Shown here: positions 1 through 8,693 of the stretch, piece after piece
How the letters are laid out: the number at the start of each line of letters is the position of its first letter
Position numbering within the stretch: the stretch's first letter is position 1
Assembly: GCA_964627035.1 (NCBI GenBank)
Contig: CAZVKN010000018.1
Span: 1-55,739, forward strand
Source: CAZVKN01 sp964627035
GTDB taxonomy: Bacteria > Electryoneota > AABM5-125-24 > Hatepunaeales > Hatepunaeaceae
Reading direction: 5' to 3'
DNA: 55,739 nucleotides
Made by a program: the position numbers and the translations under genes
The notes under the pieces: generated by a model
Told to the model about the DNA's origin: nothing
Database searches by the model: none
Seen by the model: only the letters and a program-made list of their open reading frames with translations

Positions 1-43
1 GCAGTCCTTAACTTATTGTACAATTTTGTCCAATACGTTCTGA

Positions 44-1915
44 CGTCAAACAGTTCTAATTAATCTGGGTAATAATGCGGTAAAATTTACTGAAGATGGT
101 GAGATATTTCTGGAAGTCAACCTGCTTGAGCTGACAGATGAAAAAGCGTCTCTTCAGTTTTCCGTAAGAGACAGCGGAATTGGAATGACTAAAGAGCAAT
201 TAAGCAAAATGTTTAAGGCGTTTTCACAAGCAGATACTTCTACAACTCGGAAATATGGCGGTACCGGATTAGGATTACGGATCAGCAAGTCATTAGTCGA
301 GATGATGGGCGGTAAAATATGGGTGGAAAGTGAGCCGAATGTCGGAAGTGCGTTCATCTTTACTGTGAGATTGGGTTTCAATCCTGATCGTAAGTATGAA
401 GCACTTGACTTCAGTGAAGAGATTGGTGAACTTAATGTTCTGGTAGTGGATGACAATATGACATCCCGCATGATATTTCAAGAACTCCTGGAAACACTAA
501 AATGCAATGTTCATCAGGCATCATCGGGTAAGAAAGCTTATGAATTAATTTGTGAACATGCAGGTAGCGATTCCGAGATAGAATTGGTACTAATGGATTG
601 GAAGATGCCGGGAATGGATGGTATTGAAACCGGTTTACGGATTCGGCAAATATCAGAGTTGCAGAGCCAACCCAAAATACTGTTGACTACTGCCTATGAC
701 CGTGATGAAGTTCGCGAAGCTATGGAGGGGAAAGAAATTGACGGATTGTTGATCAAGCCTGTTTCATACTCAAGTCTATTTGACGGAATTAAAAGGGTAT
801 TCGGTGAGCCGAGAGCTGAGAGAAGAAATCCTGGAAGAAAAAGTAACCTTGAATTTAACACTACTAAAGCAATTGGTGGGGCTAGAGTTTTACTTGTTGA
901 AGACAATGAAATCAATCAACAGGTTGCAGCAGAAATATTGGGAGGAGTGGATATTGAATTAACTTTAGCAGAGAACGGAAAAGTTGCTGTTGAAAAGGCA
1001 AATCAGATGGAGTTTGATGCTATCTTAATGGACATTCAGATGCCCGTGATAGACGGATATGAAGCGACTAAATTAATTCGAGAGAATGATGAACTGAAAG
1101 AATTACCTATTATTGCAATGACTGCAGATGCGATGTCTGGTGTTAAGGAGAGGGTAATTGAAGCTGGTATGAATGACTATATTACCAAACCTATCGATGT
1201 TGAGAAGTTATTCAGGACTTTGACGACGTGGATCAAAATTGAGGATAAAGATAGAGTAATAGTACAGCCGGTTACTGCAACTACTGATATCGAGACTGAA
1301 GAAGTTTTGGAAAATGAATTTGAACTAATCATTTTTGGATTGGACACAGAAGATGGTCTTAAACGAGTCGGTGGTAATAGAAAGTTGTACCTGTCACTAC
1401 TAAGAAAGTTCGTTGATGATTTTGCTGATATTGAAGCTCAGATAAATGAATCAATTTCCGACAGGAGAAATCAGGATGCGACACGTCAAGCGCACACTGT
1501 TAAGGGTGTTGCGGGTAACATCGGTGCGAATGATATCTTTGATGTTGCGGAAAAAATCGAAACAGCCATGAAAATCGAGGATATTGATACTGCACTCAGC
1601 AATTTGCCGTTACTGGATGAACAAGTATCGAAAGTGATTTCCAACATCAAACTAAAACTGTTACAGGCCAATGAGCCAAAAACAGAGTTGACAAAAGTTG
1701 AGGGAACAAATGAAGAATTATTGGAGATCCTAACAGCACTGGCAGAGGCATTGAAGACCCGCAAACCCAAGAAATGTCAACCATTTTTGGAAAAATTGAG
1801 CGCAAAATCATGGTCAGTTCCGCAATCAGACAAGATACAGGAAATAACTAAACTCGTTAAAAAATACCAATTTAAAAAAGTTGCTCAAATTATTGATTCA
1901 CTTATTGAAGGATGA
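44..1915 (+). CDS. Hybrid sensor histidine kinase, C-terminal part (HATPase-REC-REC-HPt), 5' end missing or broken
   Basis: The readable frame starts inside a kinase ATPase domain: the N box (LINLGNNAVKFT) is encoded from about 56 and the G boxes (DSGIGM, GGTGLGL) follow. Counting from the ATG at 185, receiver 1 spans about residues 83-205 (VVDD, phospho-acceptor D138, KP), receiver 2 about 235-350 (LVEDN, MDIQMP, TKP), and an HPt domain about 385-490 has the phosphohistidine motif HTVKG. This is the BarA/ArcB-type phosphorelay plan, with signal passing His-Asp-His-Asp. The sensor and dimerisation domains are absent. An in-frame TGA lies at 41-43, just before the N box, so the 5' end is cut by the contig end, frameshifted, or the gene is degraded. 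It overlaps the next reading frame and heads a three-gene signalling cluster. Confidence 0.88.
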   Translation, partial: RQTVLINLGNNAVKFTEDGEIFLEVNLLELTDEKASLQFSVRDSGIGMTKEQLSKMFKAFSQADTSTTRKYGGTGLGLRISKSLVEMMGGKIWVESEPNVGSAFIFTVRLGFNPDRKYEALDFSEEIGELNVLVVDDNMTSRMIFQELLETLKCNVHQASSGKKAYELICEHAGSDSEIELVLMDWKMPGMDGIETGLRIRQISELQSQPKILLTTAYDRDEVREAMEGKEIDGLLIKPVSYSSLFDGIKRVFGEPRAERRNPGRKSNLEFNTTKAIGGARVLLVEDNEINQQVAAEILGGVDIELTLAENGKVAVEKANQMEFDAILMDIQMPVIDGYEATKLIRENDELKELPIIAMTADAMSGVKERVIEAGMNDYITKPIDVEKLFRTLTTWIKIEDKDRVIVQPVTATTDIETEEVLENEFELIIFGLDTEDGLKRVGGNRKLYLSLLRKFVDDFADIEAQINESISDRRNQDATRQAHTVKGVAGNIGANDIFDVAEKIETAMKIEDIDTALSNLPLLDEQVSKVISNIKLKLLQANEPKTELTKVEGTNEELLEILTALAEALKTRKPKKCQPFLEKLSAKSWSVPQSDKIQEITKLVKKYQFKKVAQIIDSLIEG

Positions 1916-1944
1916 CTTTTTCGGTCAGCCACGGGAGAAATAAA

Positions 1945-3066
1945 ATGGATAAAGAATTACTAAACAAAATTCTGGTCGTTGACGACACCGAAACCAATAT
2001 AGACATTCTTGTCGAAGCTCTCGATGACCTGTATGAAATCAGTGTAGCTCTGGATGGAGAAACCGCTCTTGAAATATGTGAGGATGAACTGCCGGATTTG
2101 ATCCTCCTTGACATCATGATGCCCGGTATCAGCGGTTATGATGTAATTGAAAGGCTAAAAGCAGATGACAGAACCAAAGACATACCGGTTATATTCTTAT
2201 CTGCGATGTCTGAAACAGAGGACAAGACGAAAGGACTTGGACTCGGTGCGGTAGATTACATGACGAAGCCGTTTGAGCTTGCAGAAGTTCACGCACGTAT
2301 CAAGACGCACCTTTCTCTGTTGGAAGCCAAACGCGATCTCGAACGAAGTTACACAGCACTCAAGGAAGCGGAAGGGATGCGTGATGCTCTATACCACATG
2401 GTTATCCATGACCTGAACAGTCCGCTGACATCAGTAGCCGGCTATTCCACTCTGTTGACAGCACTGCTTAAACAAGATAATTTTGATAAGGTTCCCTTTC
2501 TCGAGTACGTCTCCAGTATAGAAAAGAACGCAGAATTTATCCGAACAATGATTATGGGAATCCTCGATCTCTCAAAACTCGAATCAGGTGACATGCCGAT
2601 TGAGTTGAAGGAGAGTTCATCGTTAAACATACTGAAATCGCAGGTTAATCTGCTTTCAGGTATGGCTTCCAACAATAAAGTTAATTTAAGCGTTGATCAA
2701 TCTTCATCAGATTGCAGCGTCATCGCTGATGAGAGCTTGCTATCGCGTGTGATGTTGAACTTGATTTCCAACGCGATCAAGCACACTAAGCGTGGAACCG
2801 ATGTCACTTGTCGTGTTGATGTTGAAGGTAACAGAGGTGTACTTGTCGTAGAGGACAACGGTCCCGGAATTCCGAAAGAGTATCAAGATAAGGTGTTCGA
2901 TAAATTCTTTCAAGTAGAAGCAAGATCTGAGGGGAAGAAATACGGTGTCGGTTTGGGTCTGGCTTTCTGCAAAATGGCTGTTGACGCAATGAATGGTAAA
3001 TTGTGGGTTGAGAGCGAAGAGGGGATCGGAAGTGAATTTAAAGTCGCCGTACCGATTCGTAAATAA
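1945..3066 (+). CDS. REC-histidine kinase (response regulator fused to HisKA-HATPase)
   Basis: A soluble signalling protein of about 373 aa. The N-terminal receiver (ILVVDD, LLDIMMP, MTKPFE) is followed by a short coiled linker, a HisKA helix with the phospho-acceptor His in MVIHDLNSPL, and a HATPase (N box LNLISNAIKH, G boxes DNGPGIP and GVGLGL). No transmembrane segment is visible, so it probably receives phosphate from, or responds to, another kinase. The ATG at 1945 is chosen because GGGAG sits 7 bases upstream; an earlier in-frame ATG at 1912 overlaps the previous gene and lacks such a site. It lies between two other two-component genes on the same strand, consistent with one operon. A paralogue of the same plan lies at 53272-54372. 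Confidence 0.9.
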   Translation: MDKELLNKILVVDDTETNIDILVEALDDLYEISVALDGETALEICEDELPDLILLDIMMPGISGYDVIERLKADDRTKDIPVIFLSAMSETEDKTKGLGLGAVDYMTKPFELAEVHARIKTHLSLLEAKRDLERSYTALKEAEGMRDALYHMVIHDLNSPLTSVAGYSTLLTALLKQDNFDKVPFLEYVSSIEKNAEFIRTMIMGILDLSKLESGDMPIELKESSSLNILKSQVNLLSGMASNNKVNLSVDQSSSDCSVIADESLLSRVMLNLISNAIKHTKRGTDVTCRVDVEGNRGVLVVEDNGPGIPKEYQDKVFDKFFQVEARSEGKKYGVGLGLAFCKMAVDAMNGKLWVESEEGIGSEFKVAVPIRK

Positions 3067-3096
3067 ACATTTAATTACATAACTGAGGAGTATATT

Positions 3097-3978
3097 TTGA
3101 AAATATTACTGGTTGAAGACGATTTTGAAACTCAAAATCTGATGAAGATCTCGATCCAGGCTCAGGGGTATGAGGTCATCACTGCGGACAACGGTAAGAT
3201 CGGTCTTGAAATGTTCAAGGCAGAAAAGCCTGATTTGGTTATCACCGATATTGAAATGCCGGAAATGAACGGACTCGATCTGCTTAAGATGATCCGCATT
3301 GAGAACAAGGATGTCATAGTAATTGTCAACACCGGTGCAGCTGCAACTAAATATGCTATCAAGGCACTTGAACTAAAAGCCAACAACTTCCTGACCAAGC
3401 CGGTCAAGAATGCAGATCTGTTCAAACTGCTGAAGAAGTACAAAGCAGTTATTGTTGATCGTACAATTGAGAGTGAAGTAGAAGGGATGCTAACCAAGAA
3501 ATCCTTCATTCTTGAATTCGGCAACGAGTATGAGAAGATAACGAAGATCATTGACCGAATCGTGCTTGAAACAGGTAATATCCTTCCTAAGAGCGAACGA
3601 CTTGGAATATATCTTGGTTTATCCGAGATAATCACCAACTCAATTGAACATGGTAATCTCGGAATTACTTACGATGAAACCACCGAAATCATAGAGAAAG
3701 AGGGAAGCACGGATTCCCTGATAGCAGCACGACGCCTTGAACCCAAATATGCTGATCGTAAAGTTACCGTTGAGTTCGCAATGGACAAGTACTACTGCCA
3801 ATGGTTGATTACTGATGAAGGAGACGGTTTCGATTGGGAGGCTATCCCGACACCAAAGCAGGAGGATGTACTTTTCCTCGAACACGGTCGAGGCATTTTT
3901 CTCAGTAAGATGCACTTCACACAGATGGAGTATCTTGGAAAAGGTAATGTCGTGAGATTAGTGAAGAAGTTGGGATGA
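3097..3978 (+). CDS. REC domain fused to an RsbW-like HATPase
   Basis: Residues 1-120 are a receiver (LLVEDD, LVITDIEMPEMNG, LTKPVK). Residues about 150-293 form an ATPase of the anti-sigma/serine kinase type (N box EIITNSIEHGNLG, G1 DEGDGFDW, G2 HGRGIFLSKM). There is no HisKA helix or H-box, so it is unlikely to be a classical histidine kinase. Related proteins act in partner switching, where the ATPase phosphorylates an antagonist or binds a sigma factor under receiver control; this role is inferred. The start is TTG at 3097 with GAGGAG 7 bases upstream, and the gene follows the REC-kinase by 30 bases. No STAS antagonist or PP2C phosphatase is nearby. Confidence 0.87.
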   Translation: MKILLVEDDFETQNLMKISIQAQGYEVITADNGKIGLEMFKAEKPDLVITDIEMPEMNGLDLLKMIRIENKDVIVIVNTGAAATKYAIKALELKANNFLTKPVKNADLFKLLKKYKAVIVDRTIESEVEGMLTKKSFILEFGNEYEKITKIIDRIVLETGNILPKSERLGIYLGLSEIITNSIEHGNLGITYDETTEIIEKEGSTDSLIAARRLEPKYADRKVTVEFAMDKYYCQWLITDEGDGFDWEAIPTPKQEDVLFLEHGRGIFLSKMHFTQMEYLGKGNVVRLVKKLG

Positions 3979-4009
3979 AACGCTTGTCGTTAGCGGGGTA
4001 TGTTTTTTC

Positions 4010-4087
4010 GTCACTTCGTCACAAAACTGCCTGAATCCCTTTGTGGCAAGGCGTTTGAAGGTATGACGAAGATGTGACGAAGTGTGA
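4010..4087. repeat. Inverted repeat of CACTTCGTC type (F3-like)
   Basis: GTCACTTCGTCAC at 4010-4022 pairs with GTGACGAAGTGTGAC at 4073-4087. It resembles the CACGAAG-type repeats at 29161 and 38613. The rest of the 3979-4230 gap holds simple GCAGATG/GCGGATGAA repetition and a short hairpin near 4184-4200 (ATGGGTAACCCGTGCCA), the latter echoed at 38443-38510. No gene is seen in this gap. Confidence 0.6.
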
Positions 4088-4230
4088 CGGAACGGGATTC
4101 TCAGCAGATGCAGCGGATGAAGCAGATGGGGAGATTCACAGCGGATGAAACCGATTAAACGGATAGCTGTCAAGTAAAGAAACATGGGTAACCCGTGCCA
4201 CACATGACCGGGCGAATATAAGATTCGCTC

Positions 4231-7200
4231 CTACCGAATCAGCATTACCTTCTTTGTGTTAATGAATCCTCCAGCTTCTATTCTAATCATATACAATCCT
4301 GACGGATAATCTGAAGCGTGCCAAGTAACGTTGTATCTGCCCGCTGTCTGTTCTTGATTGATTAGTGTAGTTACTAACCGTCCCGTCACTTCAAACACAT
4401 TGATTTTCAGCAAGCCTTGTTCCGGCAATCCGTAGCTTAACCTGACCTGACTGTTGAACGGATTCGGGTAGCCTTCCGACAGGTAGTATTCATCGGGAAT
4501 CGGGTTACTAACTGTTACATTCACTGCTATGAAGGCATCTTGTTCATAGACCAAACCGTCACCGACAACAAATTCCTTTACATGCAGACCTTGCAGCTTG
4601 AACGATTCACCTACTGATAGTCCTTCCTTTTCTTCAGTTGAAGGATCATCACCCCATACTGCGATACCACACCGACCATCAGAGTCAGAGGTGCCTTGAC
4701 CGACAATGTTGCCTTCTAAGTCAACTACGGTAACAACAGCACCTACATCTTCAGTTAATCCATCAACGAGCAAACTCAAGTTACTTGATGATGGGATCGC
4801 TGCATTCATTGACACATCACTAACAACAGCAATCCGCTCACCCTCCTGCTCCGGCGGATAGTTCAGCAGCACGTCCTCGTCAACCTTGATTTGATAACCT
4901 TGCGTCGGGCGTAGTGGTGTCATATTTGAAAACGGCATCCACGGCACAGCAAACCTACCCCTTGAATCCTTCATTATAATCACGTTATCCACAATCGGCG
5001 ATATTCCGTAGAAATCCGGGCTTGACATATCAAGTTCGTAATTGGGGAAGTATGCGATCATGTTCCAGTTTTCATTGACCCAAATATCCGCATCGGCGGG
5101 AATCGGTTCACCTGTCCAGGTCGCTTCGCAGTCTTCGTCAACCTTGACCATATAACCGCGTGTCAGGTCCCAATACGGGATGTTATTGAAAGGTATGGCT
5201 GGAACATAGAACCTTCCTCGTTCATTCTTCATTAAGAAAACGTGGTGATTATCTTCGTCTATGCGAAGCTGTTCCATCATGAGTTCAATATCAGGTCCTC
5301 GATCATCTTCTTCATCATAGAATTCTTGACCGGGTGATACGTTGATTGATATTAGGTTCCAGTTTTGACTGAAAGATACACTTAGCTCACCGTCGTTGGG
5401 TTCGTCACCTGTGAAGTCGGAAATATCAAGAATTACAAGACCGTTTCCATCATCCGCCACATACGCTATCCCACTACTCACGAAAACGTCTCGGGCTTGT
5501 CCATCAGTATCGTAGAAACCTACTTCTTCGGGATTTTCCGGATCACTGATGTCAATTATGCGTAAACCGCTTCCCTGATTAGCTATGAATGCATAGTTGC
5601 CACGAACAGCAAGGTCGCGGGCTCTGTCGGGAGTGTCAATGCCTGCAATTTCCTCAGGATTTTCGGGGTCACTGACGTCCACTATGCGTAAGCCGCTTTC
5701 CCAGTCGGCAACATAAGCATAGTTACCGGATATGGCTACACCTTCGGCTAAATCGGGAGTATCAAGTTGACCAACTTCTTCGGGATTTTCCGGATCGGAA
5801 ACAGAAATAATCCGTAAACCACCATTATGATCGGCTATGAAAGCAAAATCTGCTAACACATCTACACTAGATGCATATCCGGGTGTATCGCAGTGTCCTA
5901 ACTCTTCAATATTTTCCGGATCGCTAATATCAACTATTCGCAGTCCGCTTGCCCTGTCTGCTACATATGCGATGTTACCTACGATGGTGACATCAATAGC
6001 TTCATCCGGTGTTTCCAAGTTTTCCACTTCTTCCGGATTTTCAAGATCGCTAACATCCATGACCCGCAAACCACCATGCATGTCCGCTACATAAGCATAG
6101 TTAGCAGAGACAAAAACACTTATTGCAAAACTCGGTGTATCATGGTATCCCACTTCATCCGGATTTTCTGGATCGCTGATATCAATTATACGTAAACCCT
6201 CCCAATCATTGGCTACGAAAGCATATTCGCCATAAACTTTTACGCCATAGGCTCTGCCGGGGGTGTCATAGCGTCCAAGAAGACGGACTTCTCGGCCATC
6301 CTCTTCTTCTTGATGAAAATAAAACGCCCCCATATCCGCCCTCGTCCCGTCAGGATCTTCCGGTGATTCGGGATCGCCTGCGTCTATGCAGGGAGAGTCT
6401 TCCGTCAGGTGGTAGTCACCGTTTTCTTCATCTACAAATAGTGGGGCTTCGTTAATATTACCATCACCTTCTCTATCCTCTCCGATGTCGCTGTAGCTAA
6501 TTTCAAAATTATCTTCTCCCGGGAGTCTGCCCTCAGACACAAAAATATCGGTCTCTCCATTACCGAAAACTATACTGTTTACAATCGTGACAACTCCGTT
6601 TGCACCATCATTATTTCCACGTACTGCTATGCCGTCTCCTGCTGGGCATGTGTTTTCTGTGATAGTGCAATTAATGATTTCTGCTCTGCCTCCAGGACCT
6701 ACAACGCTGATTCCACCACCACATCCGGTGTGCTGTGCTCCACATCGATTCAATGCAATTACGCAATTCTCTATCAGTGGATGAGAATCTTCACCAATAG
6801 AGATACCTCCACCAAGTACACTCGAATAATTATTAATGATGTAACAGTTTCTAATAGTCGGACTGCTGTGTTCATTATCGGTGTGGCTGATTGTTATACC
6901 GCCCCCATATCCACCAGCATTGACGTGAGTGACAATATTGCCTCCCGTTATCTTGAAACCGTCCAGCACTGACTCACGTGTCTCTTGGTCGGAAAACCGA
7001 AATCCTCTGTGGTCTTCAGCTTCCTCAACGTCAATGATGCACTCATCAGGTCCATTTTCGCTCATCACAACGATAGCTTTACCTTGGAAGGAAATGTCTC
7101 GATTCCCGTCTCCTCGGTAAACTCCATCTGCGACTAGCACAGTATCACCATCTTCAGCTTCATCAATGCCTGCTTGAATGGTTTCAAAGTCGTCCGGGAT

Positions 7201-7263
7201 GTTTATAATTGTGGCGAAAAGGTTTGTGGCTATGATTAACAGTGAAACGATTAGAAAACGCAT
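4231..7263 (-). CDS. Exported beta-helix / LVIVD beta-propeller protein with type IX-like C-terminal sorting domain
   Basis: A secreted protein of about 1010 aa. The signal peptide (RFLIVSLLIIATNLFA) is followed by a right-handed beta-helix region to about residue 320, ending in SPCIDAGDPES...GTRADMGAF, a block typical of FCB polymorphic-outer-membrane-like proteins. Seven consecutive 42-residue LVIVD repeats follow (consensus ...YVAD..GLRI.DISDPENPEE). Two related NWN(L/M)I modules then precede a C-terminal domain with YPNPFNSQVRLSYGLP, VFEVTGR and SGLYMIRIEA. The tail is the type A sorting signal used for cell-surface delivery in FCB bacteria. The ATG at 7263 starts directly at the signal peptide; an upstream ATG at 7278 would add five residues. 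Ligand unknown; adhesion or surface binding is only a guess. Confidence 0.87.
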   Translation of the reverse strand: MRFLIVSLLIIATNLFATIINIPDDFETIQAGIDEAEDGDTVLVADGVYRGDGNRDISFQGKAIVVMSENGPDECIIDVEEAEDHRGFRFSDQETRESVLDGFKITGGNIVTHVNAGGYGGGITISHTDNEHSSPTIRNCYIINNYSSVLGGGISIGEDSHPLIENCVIALNRCGAQHTGCGGGISVVGPGGRAEIINCTITENTCPAGDGIAVRGNNDGANGVVTIVNSIVFGNGETDIFVSEGRLPGEDNFEISYSDIGEDREGDGNINEAPLFVDEENGDYHLTEDSPCIDAGDPESPEDPDGTRADMGAFYFHQEEEDGREVRLLGRYDTPGRAYGVKVYGEYAFVANDWEGLRIIDISDPENPDEVGYHDTPSFAISVFVSANYAYVADMHGGLRVMDVSDLENPEEVENLETPDEAIDVTIVGNIAYVADRASGLRIVDISDPENIEELGHCDTPGYASSVDVLADFAFIADHNGGLRIISVSDPENPEEVGQLDTPDLAEGVAISGNYAYVADWESGLRIVDVSDPENPEEIAGIDTPDRARDLAVRGNYAFIANQGSGLRIIDISDPENPEEVGFYDTDGQARDVFVSSGIAYVADDGNGLVILDISDFTGDEPNDGELSVSFSQNWNLISINVSPGQEFYDEEDDRGPDIELMMEQLRIDEDNHHVFLMKNERGRFYVPAIPFNNIPYWDLTRGYMVKVDEDCEATWTGEPIPADADIWVNENWNMIAYFPNYELDMSSPDFYGISPIVDNVIIMKDSRGRFAVPWMPFSNMTPLRPTQGYQIKVDEDVLLNYPPEQEGERIAVVSDVSMNAAIPSSSNLSLLVDGLTEDVGAVVTVVDLEGNIVGQGTSDSDGRCGIAVWGDDPSTEEKEGLSVGESFKLQGLHVKEFVVGDGLVYEQDAFIAVNVTVSNPIPDEYYLSEGYPNPFNSQVRLSYGLPEQGLLKINVFEVTGRLVTTLINQEQTAGRYNVTWHASDYPSGLYMIRIEAGGFINTKKVMLIR
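5398..6279 (-). repeat. Seven tandem 126-bp units encoding LVIVD propeller blades
   Basis: Seven units of exactly 42 codons follow each other without gaps. Each contains DTP, A.V.V..NYAYVAD, GLRI.D(I/V)SDPEN. Conservation at the protein level is higher than at the DNA level, so the array is old. Seven LVIVD repeats are expected to close one seven-bladed propeller. Confidence 0.9.
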
Positions 7264-7415
7264 GATAATACCCCGCATTAGTGGAAAGGTTCACAATGTA
7301 GTTCAATGTAGCACGTGTTTAGCAGTTTGTCAAGAGATGATTTTGTCGGTAAGTACACTTTAGGTCTGAAACTTGATTTGGAATGGCGTTGGGGCTATTT
7401 TGATTGTGAGTAGTG

Positions 7416-7441
7416 GCTGTCAGGTGCGGCGACCTGACAGC
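7416..7441. repeat. F1 repeat, hairpin B alone
   Basis: The perfect stem GCTGTCAGGT / ACCTGACAGC encloses GCGGCG. The identical 26 bases occur inside the metH reading frame at 43620-43645 and, inverted and differing only at the last stem base of one copy, in the full F1 copies at 19937 and 36058. It lies in the 7279-7631 gap, which otherwise holds only further repeats. Confidence 0.85.
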
Positions 7442-7498
7442 GGGTAATGACTGGATTCCCGCCGCGAGTGTGTCCGGAAATGGGGGGAAACACCGAAA

Positions 7499-7612
7499 CT
7501 GTCACTCCTGCGAAGGCAGGAGTCCAGTATTAACAATCACTTACTGATACCTGCCTACGCAGGTATGACAAAATAGAACATTGTCGGACAGACTCCTACG
7601 CCGGAATGACAA
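7499..7612. repeat. dRS3-like inverted repeats
   Basis: CACTCCTGCGAAGGCAGGAG is followed by ATACCTGCCTACGCAGGTAT and by CGGACAGACTCCTACGCCGGAATGAC fragments. Each is a short hairpin of the ATTCCTGC...GCAGGAAT type, and the last resembles the outer arm of the F1 element. No coding frame is supported here. Confidence 0.65.
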
Positions 7613-7631
7613 AATATGAGAAAAAGTAAAA

Positions 7632-7660
7632 TTGACACAATTTTGACCGCGTGATTTATC
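7632..7660 (+). promoter_or_regulatory. Candidate promoter for the 7729-9245 gene group
   Basis: TTGACA at 7632-7637 and TTTATC at 7655-7660 are separated by 17 bases, about 70 bases ahead of the first gene of the Spy/CpxP-like group. The -35 is perfect and the -10 is weak. An ECF-type promoter cannot be excluded. Confidence 0.4.
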
Positions 7661-7728
7661 CTCTTGGTGAGTTTCACTATCAGAAAGGGGAAAAACGAAC
7701 AGGTTAACAGAAATCTCAGGAACCGAAC

Positions 7729-8043
7729 GTGAGCGAACAAGACTTCAAAAAACTTTATGACAGACTGCCCGATCCGGGTCCGGCTTATGTTGCCGGGCGA
7801 GTCATGGGTATGATAAACGAAAGGGACAGACTCCCTTCGTTCAAGCCGCGTCATATAGTTTGGGGCATGGCAAGCAGCCTCACCGGTCTGATCCTCGGTA
7901 TCTGGCTGGCATCCGCCACAGTGCCGGAAAGTTCCGCTATGGTTAATCCGATCCTCGGAAATGTTGATCCACTCGTTGAAATGGAAGACGGACTTGATCA
8001 GATCATTTACGATCTGTCAACTGAGTACTCGGAGGAGAGTTGA
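7729..8043 (+). CDS. Small single-pass membrane protein, possible anti-sigma-like partner of CpxP-type proteins
   Basis: A 104-residue protein with a soluble N-terminus of about 45 residues, one membrane segment (about 46-64, MASSLTGLILGIWLAS) and an acidic C-terminal tail. The GTG start at 7729 has AGGA about 8 bases upstream. Its stop overlaps the TTG start of the next gene, so the two are translationally coupled. In many genomes a short membrane anti-sigma factor precedes a Spy/CpxP-like sensor; this protein has that position and topology but no zinc-finger HxxxCxxC motif, and no sigma factor gene adjoins it. The function is therefore only inferred. Confidence 0.7.
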   Translation: MSEQDFKKLYDRLPDPGPAYVAGRVMGMINERDRLPSFKPRHIVWGMASSLTGLILGIWLASATVPESSAMVNPILGNVDPLVEMEDGLDQIIYDLSTEYSEES

Positions 8044-8510
8044 ATCGTCAACGCTGGATGATCGCACTGCTGATTGTGTCGTGGACACTGAACGTCATGT
8101 TTGGAGTGACGCTGTATCTGAAGTCACAGTATCCCAAAGGTGGCTACTGGATGAGCAGCGATCCCGACAAGCAGCCTGCAGCACCGATGTTTCTGAAGAA
8201 ACGGTGGGGCTCGCGGCTGCGGGATCATGTGCGACCGTTCCGCATCGAACAGCACGATTTGATGAAGTCTCTGATGGAGACATTCGCTGAAGACTCGCTT
8301 GACAAGGAGAAAATGGTCGGATTGGCGGATTCGTTGGCAGCTATCAAGGGAAAGCTGCAGCGACAGTTCATCGTTGATATGATTGACATCCATCCTCATC
8401 TGACACCGTATGAAAGAAGACAAGTCTTTGCCCGGGCTATGCGGCATCAGATGAAGGGAGGAGGTCGTCCACATCGGCGGGGAAGGCATCCGCGTCCCGG
8501 ACCTCCATGA
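8040..8510 (+). CDS. Membrane-anchored periplasmic heavy-metal sensor-like protein (Spy/CpxP-type)
   Basis: About 156 aa: one N-terminal membrane anchor (MIALLIVSWTLNVMFGVTLYL), then a helical, highly charged domain containing LTPYERRQVFARAM, which resembles the second LTxxQ motif of Spy/CpxP/ZraP proteins. The Arg/His/Gly/Pro-rich tail could bind metals or acidic surfaces. The TTG start at 8040 overlaps the previous stop and has GGAGGAG 4 bases upstream. The family binds unfolded proteins or metals in the periplasm and can modulate envelope-stress signalling. The next gene is a soluble paralogue. Confidence 0.75.
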   Translation: MNRQRWMIALLIVSWTLNVMFGVTLYLKSQYPKGGYWMSSDPDKQPAAPMFLKKRWGSRLRDHVRPFRIEQHDLMKSLMETFAEDSLDKEKMVGLADSLAAIKGKLQRQFIVDMIDIHPHLTPYERRQVFARAMRHQMKGGGRPHRRGRHPRPGPP

Positions 8511-8560
8511 TCCCTGAGTGAAAATAGATGTCCTTGTAGGTTGTTAGCAAGTAGTAAACT

Positions 8561-8614
8561 TGTAGTCGGGCTTGTCCCAAGCCCGACGTCGTGGTTGAGA
8601 CAACCACGACTACA
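8561..8614. repeat. F2 repeat, complete copy
   Basis: The outer ends TGTAGTC / GACTACA enclose two adjacent hairpins: GTCGGGCTT-gtccc-AAGCCCGAC and GTCGTGGTTG-aga-CAACCACGAC. Other copies lie at 14615, 20099, 28671, 32665 and 47981. It sits in the leader between the two CpxP-like genes. Confidence 0.9.
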
Positions 8615-8693
8615 ATTCACAATGTTAATACCAACTAAGACAACACAAAGTACACCGACGGACAGACAGTCCGTAAACCGAAAGAGGTCAAAA

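Noticed and set aside
8541..8693. Longer Spy/CpxP start
   Set aside because: These codons run through an F2 repeat; a ribosome-binding site and signal peptide support ATG 8694.
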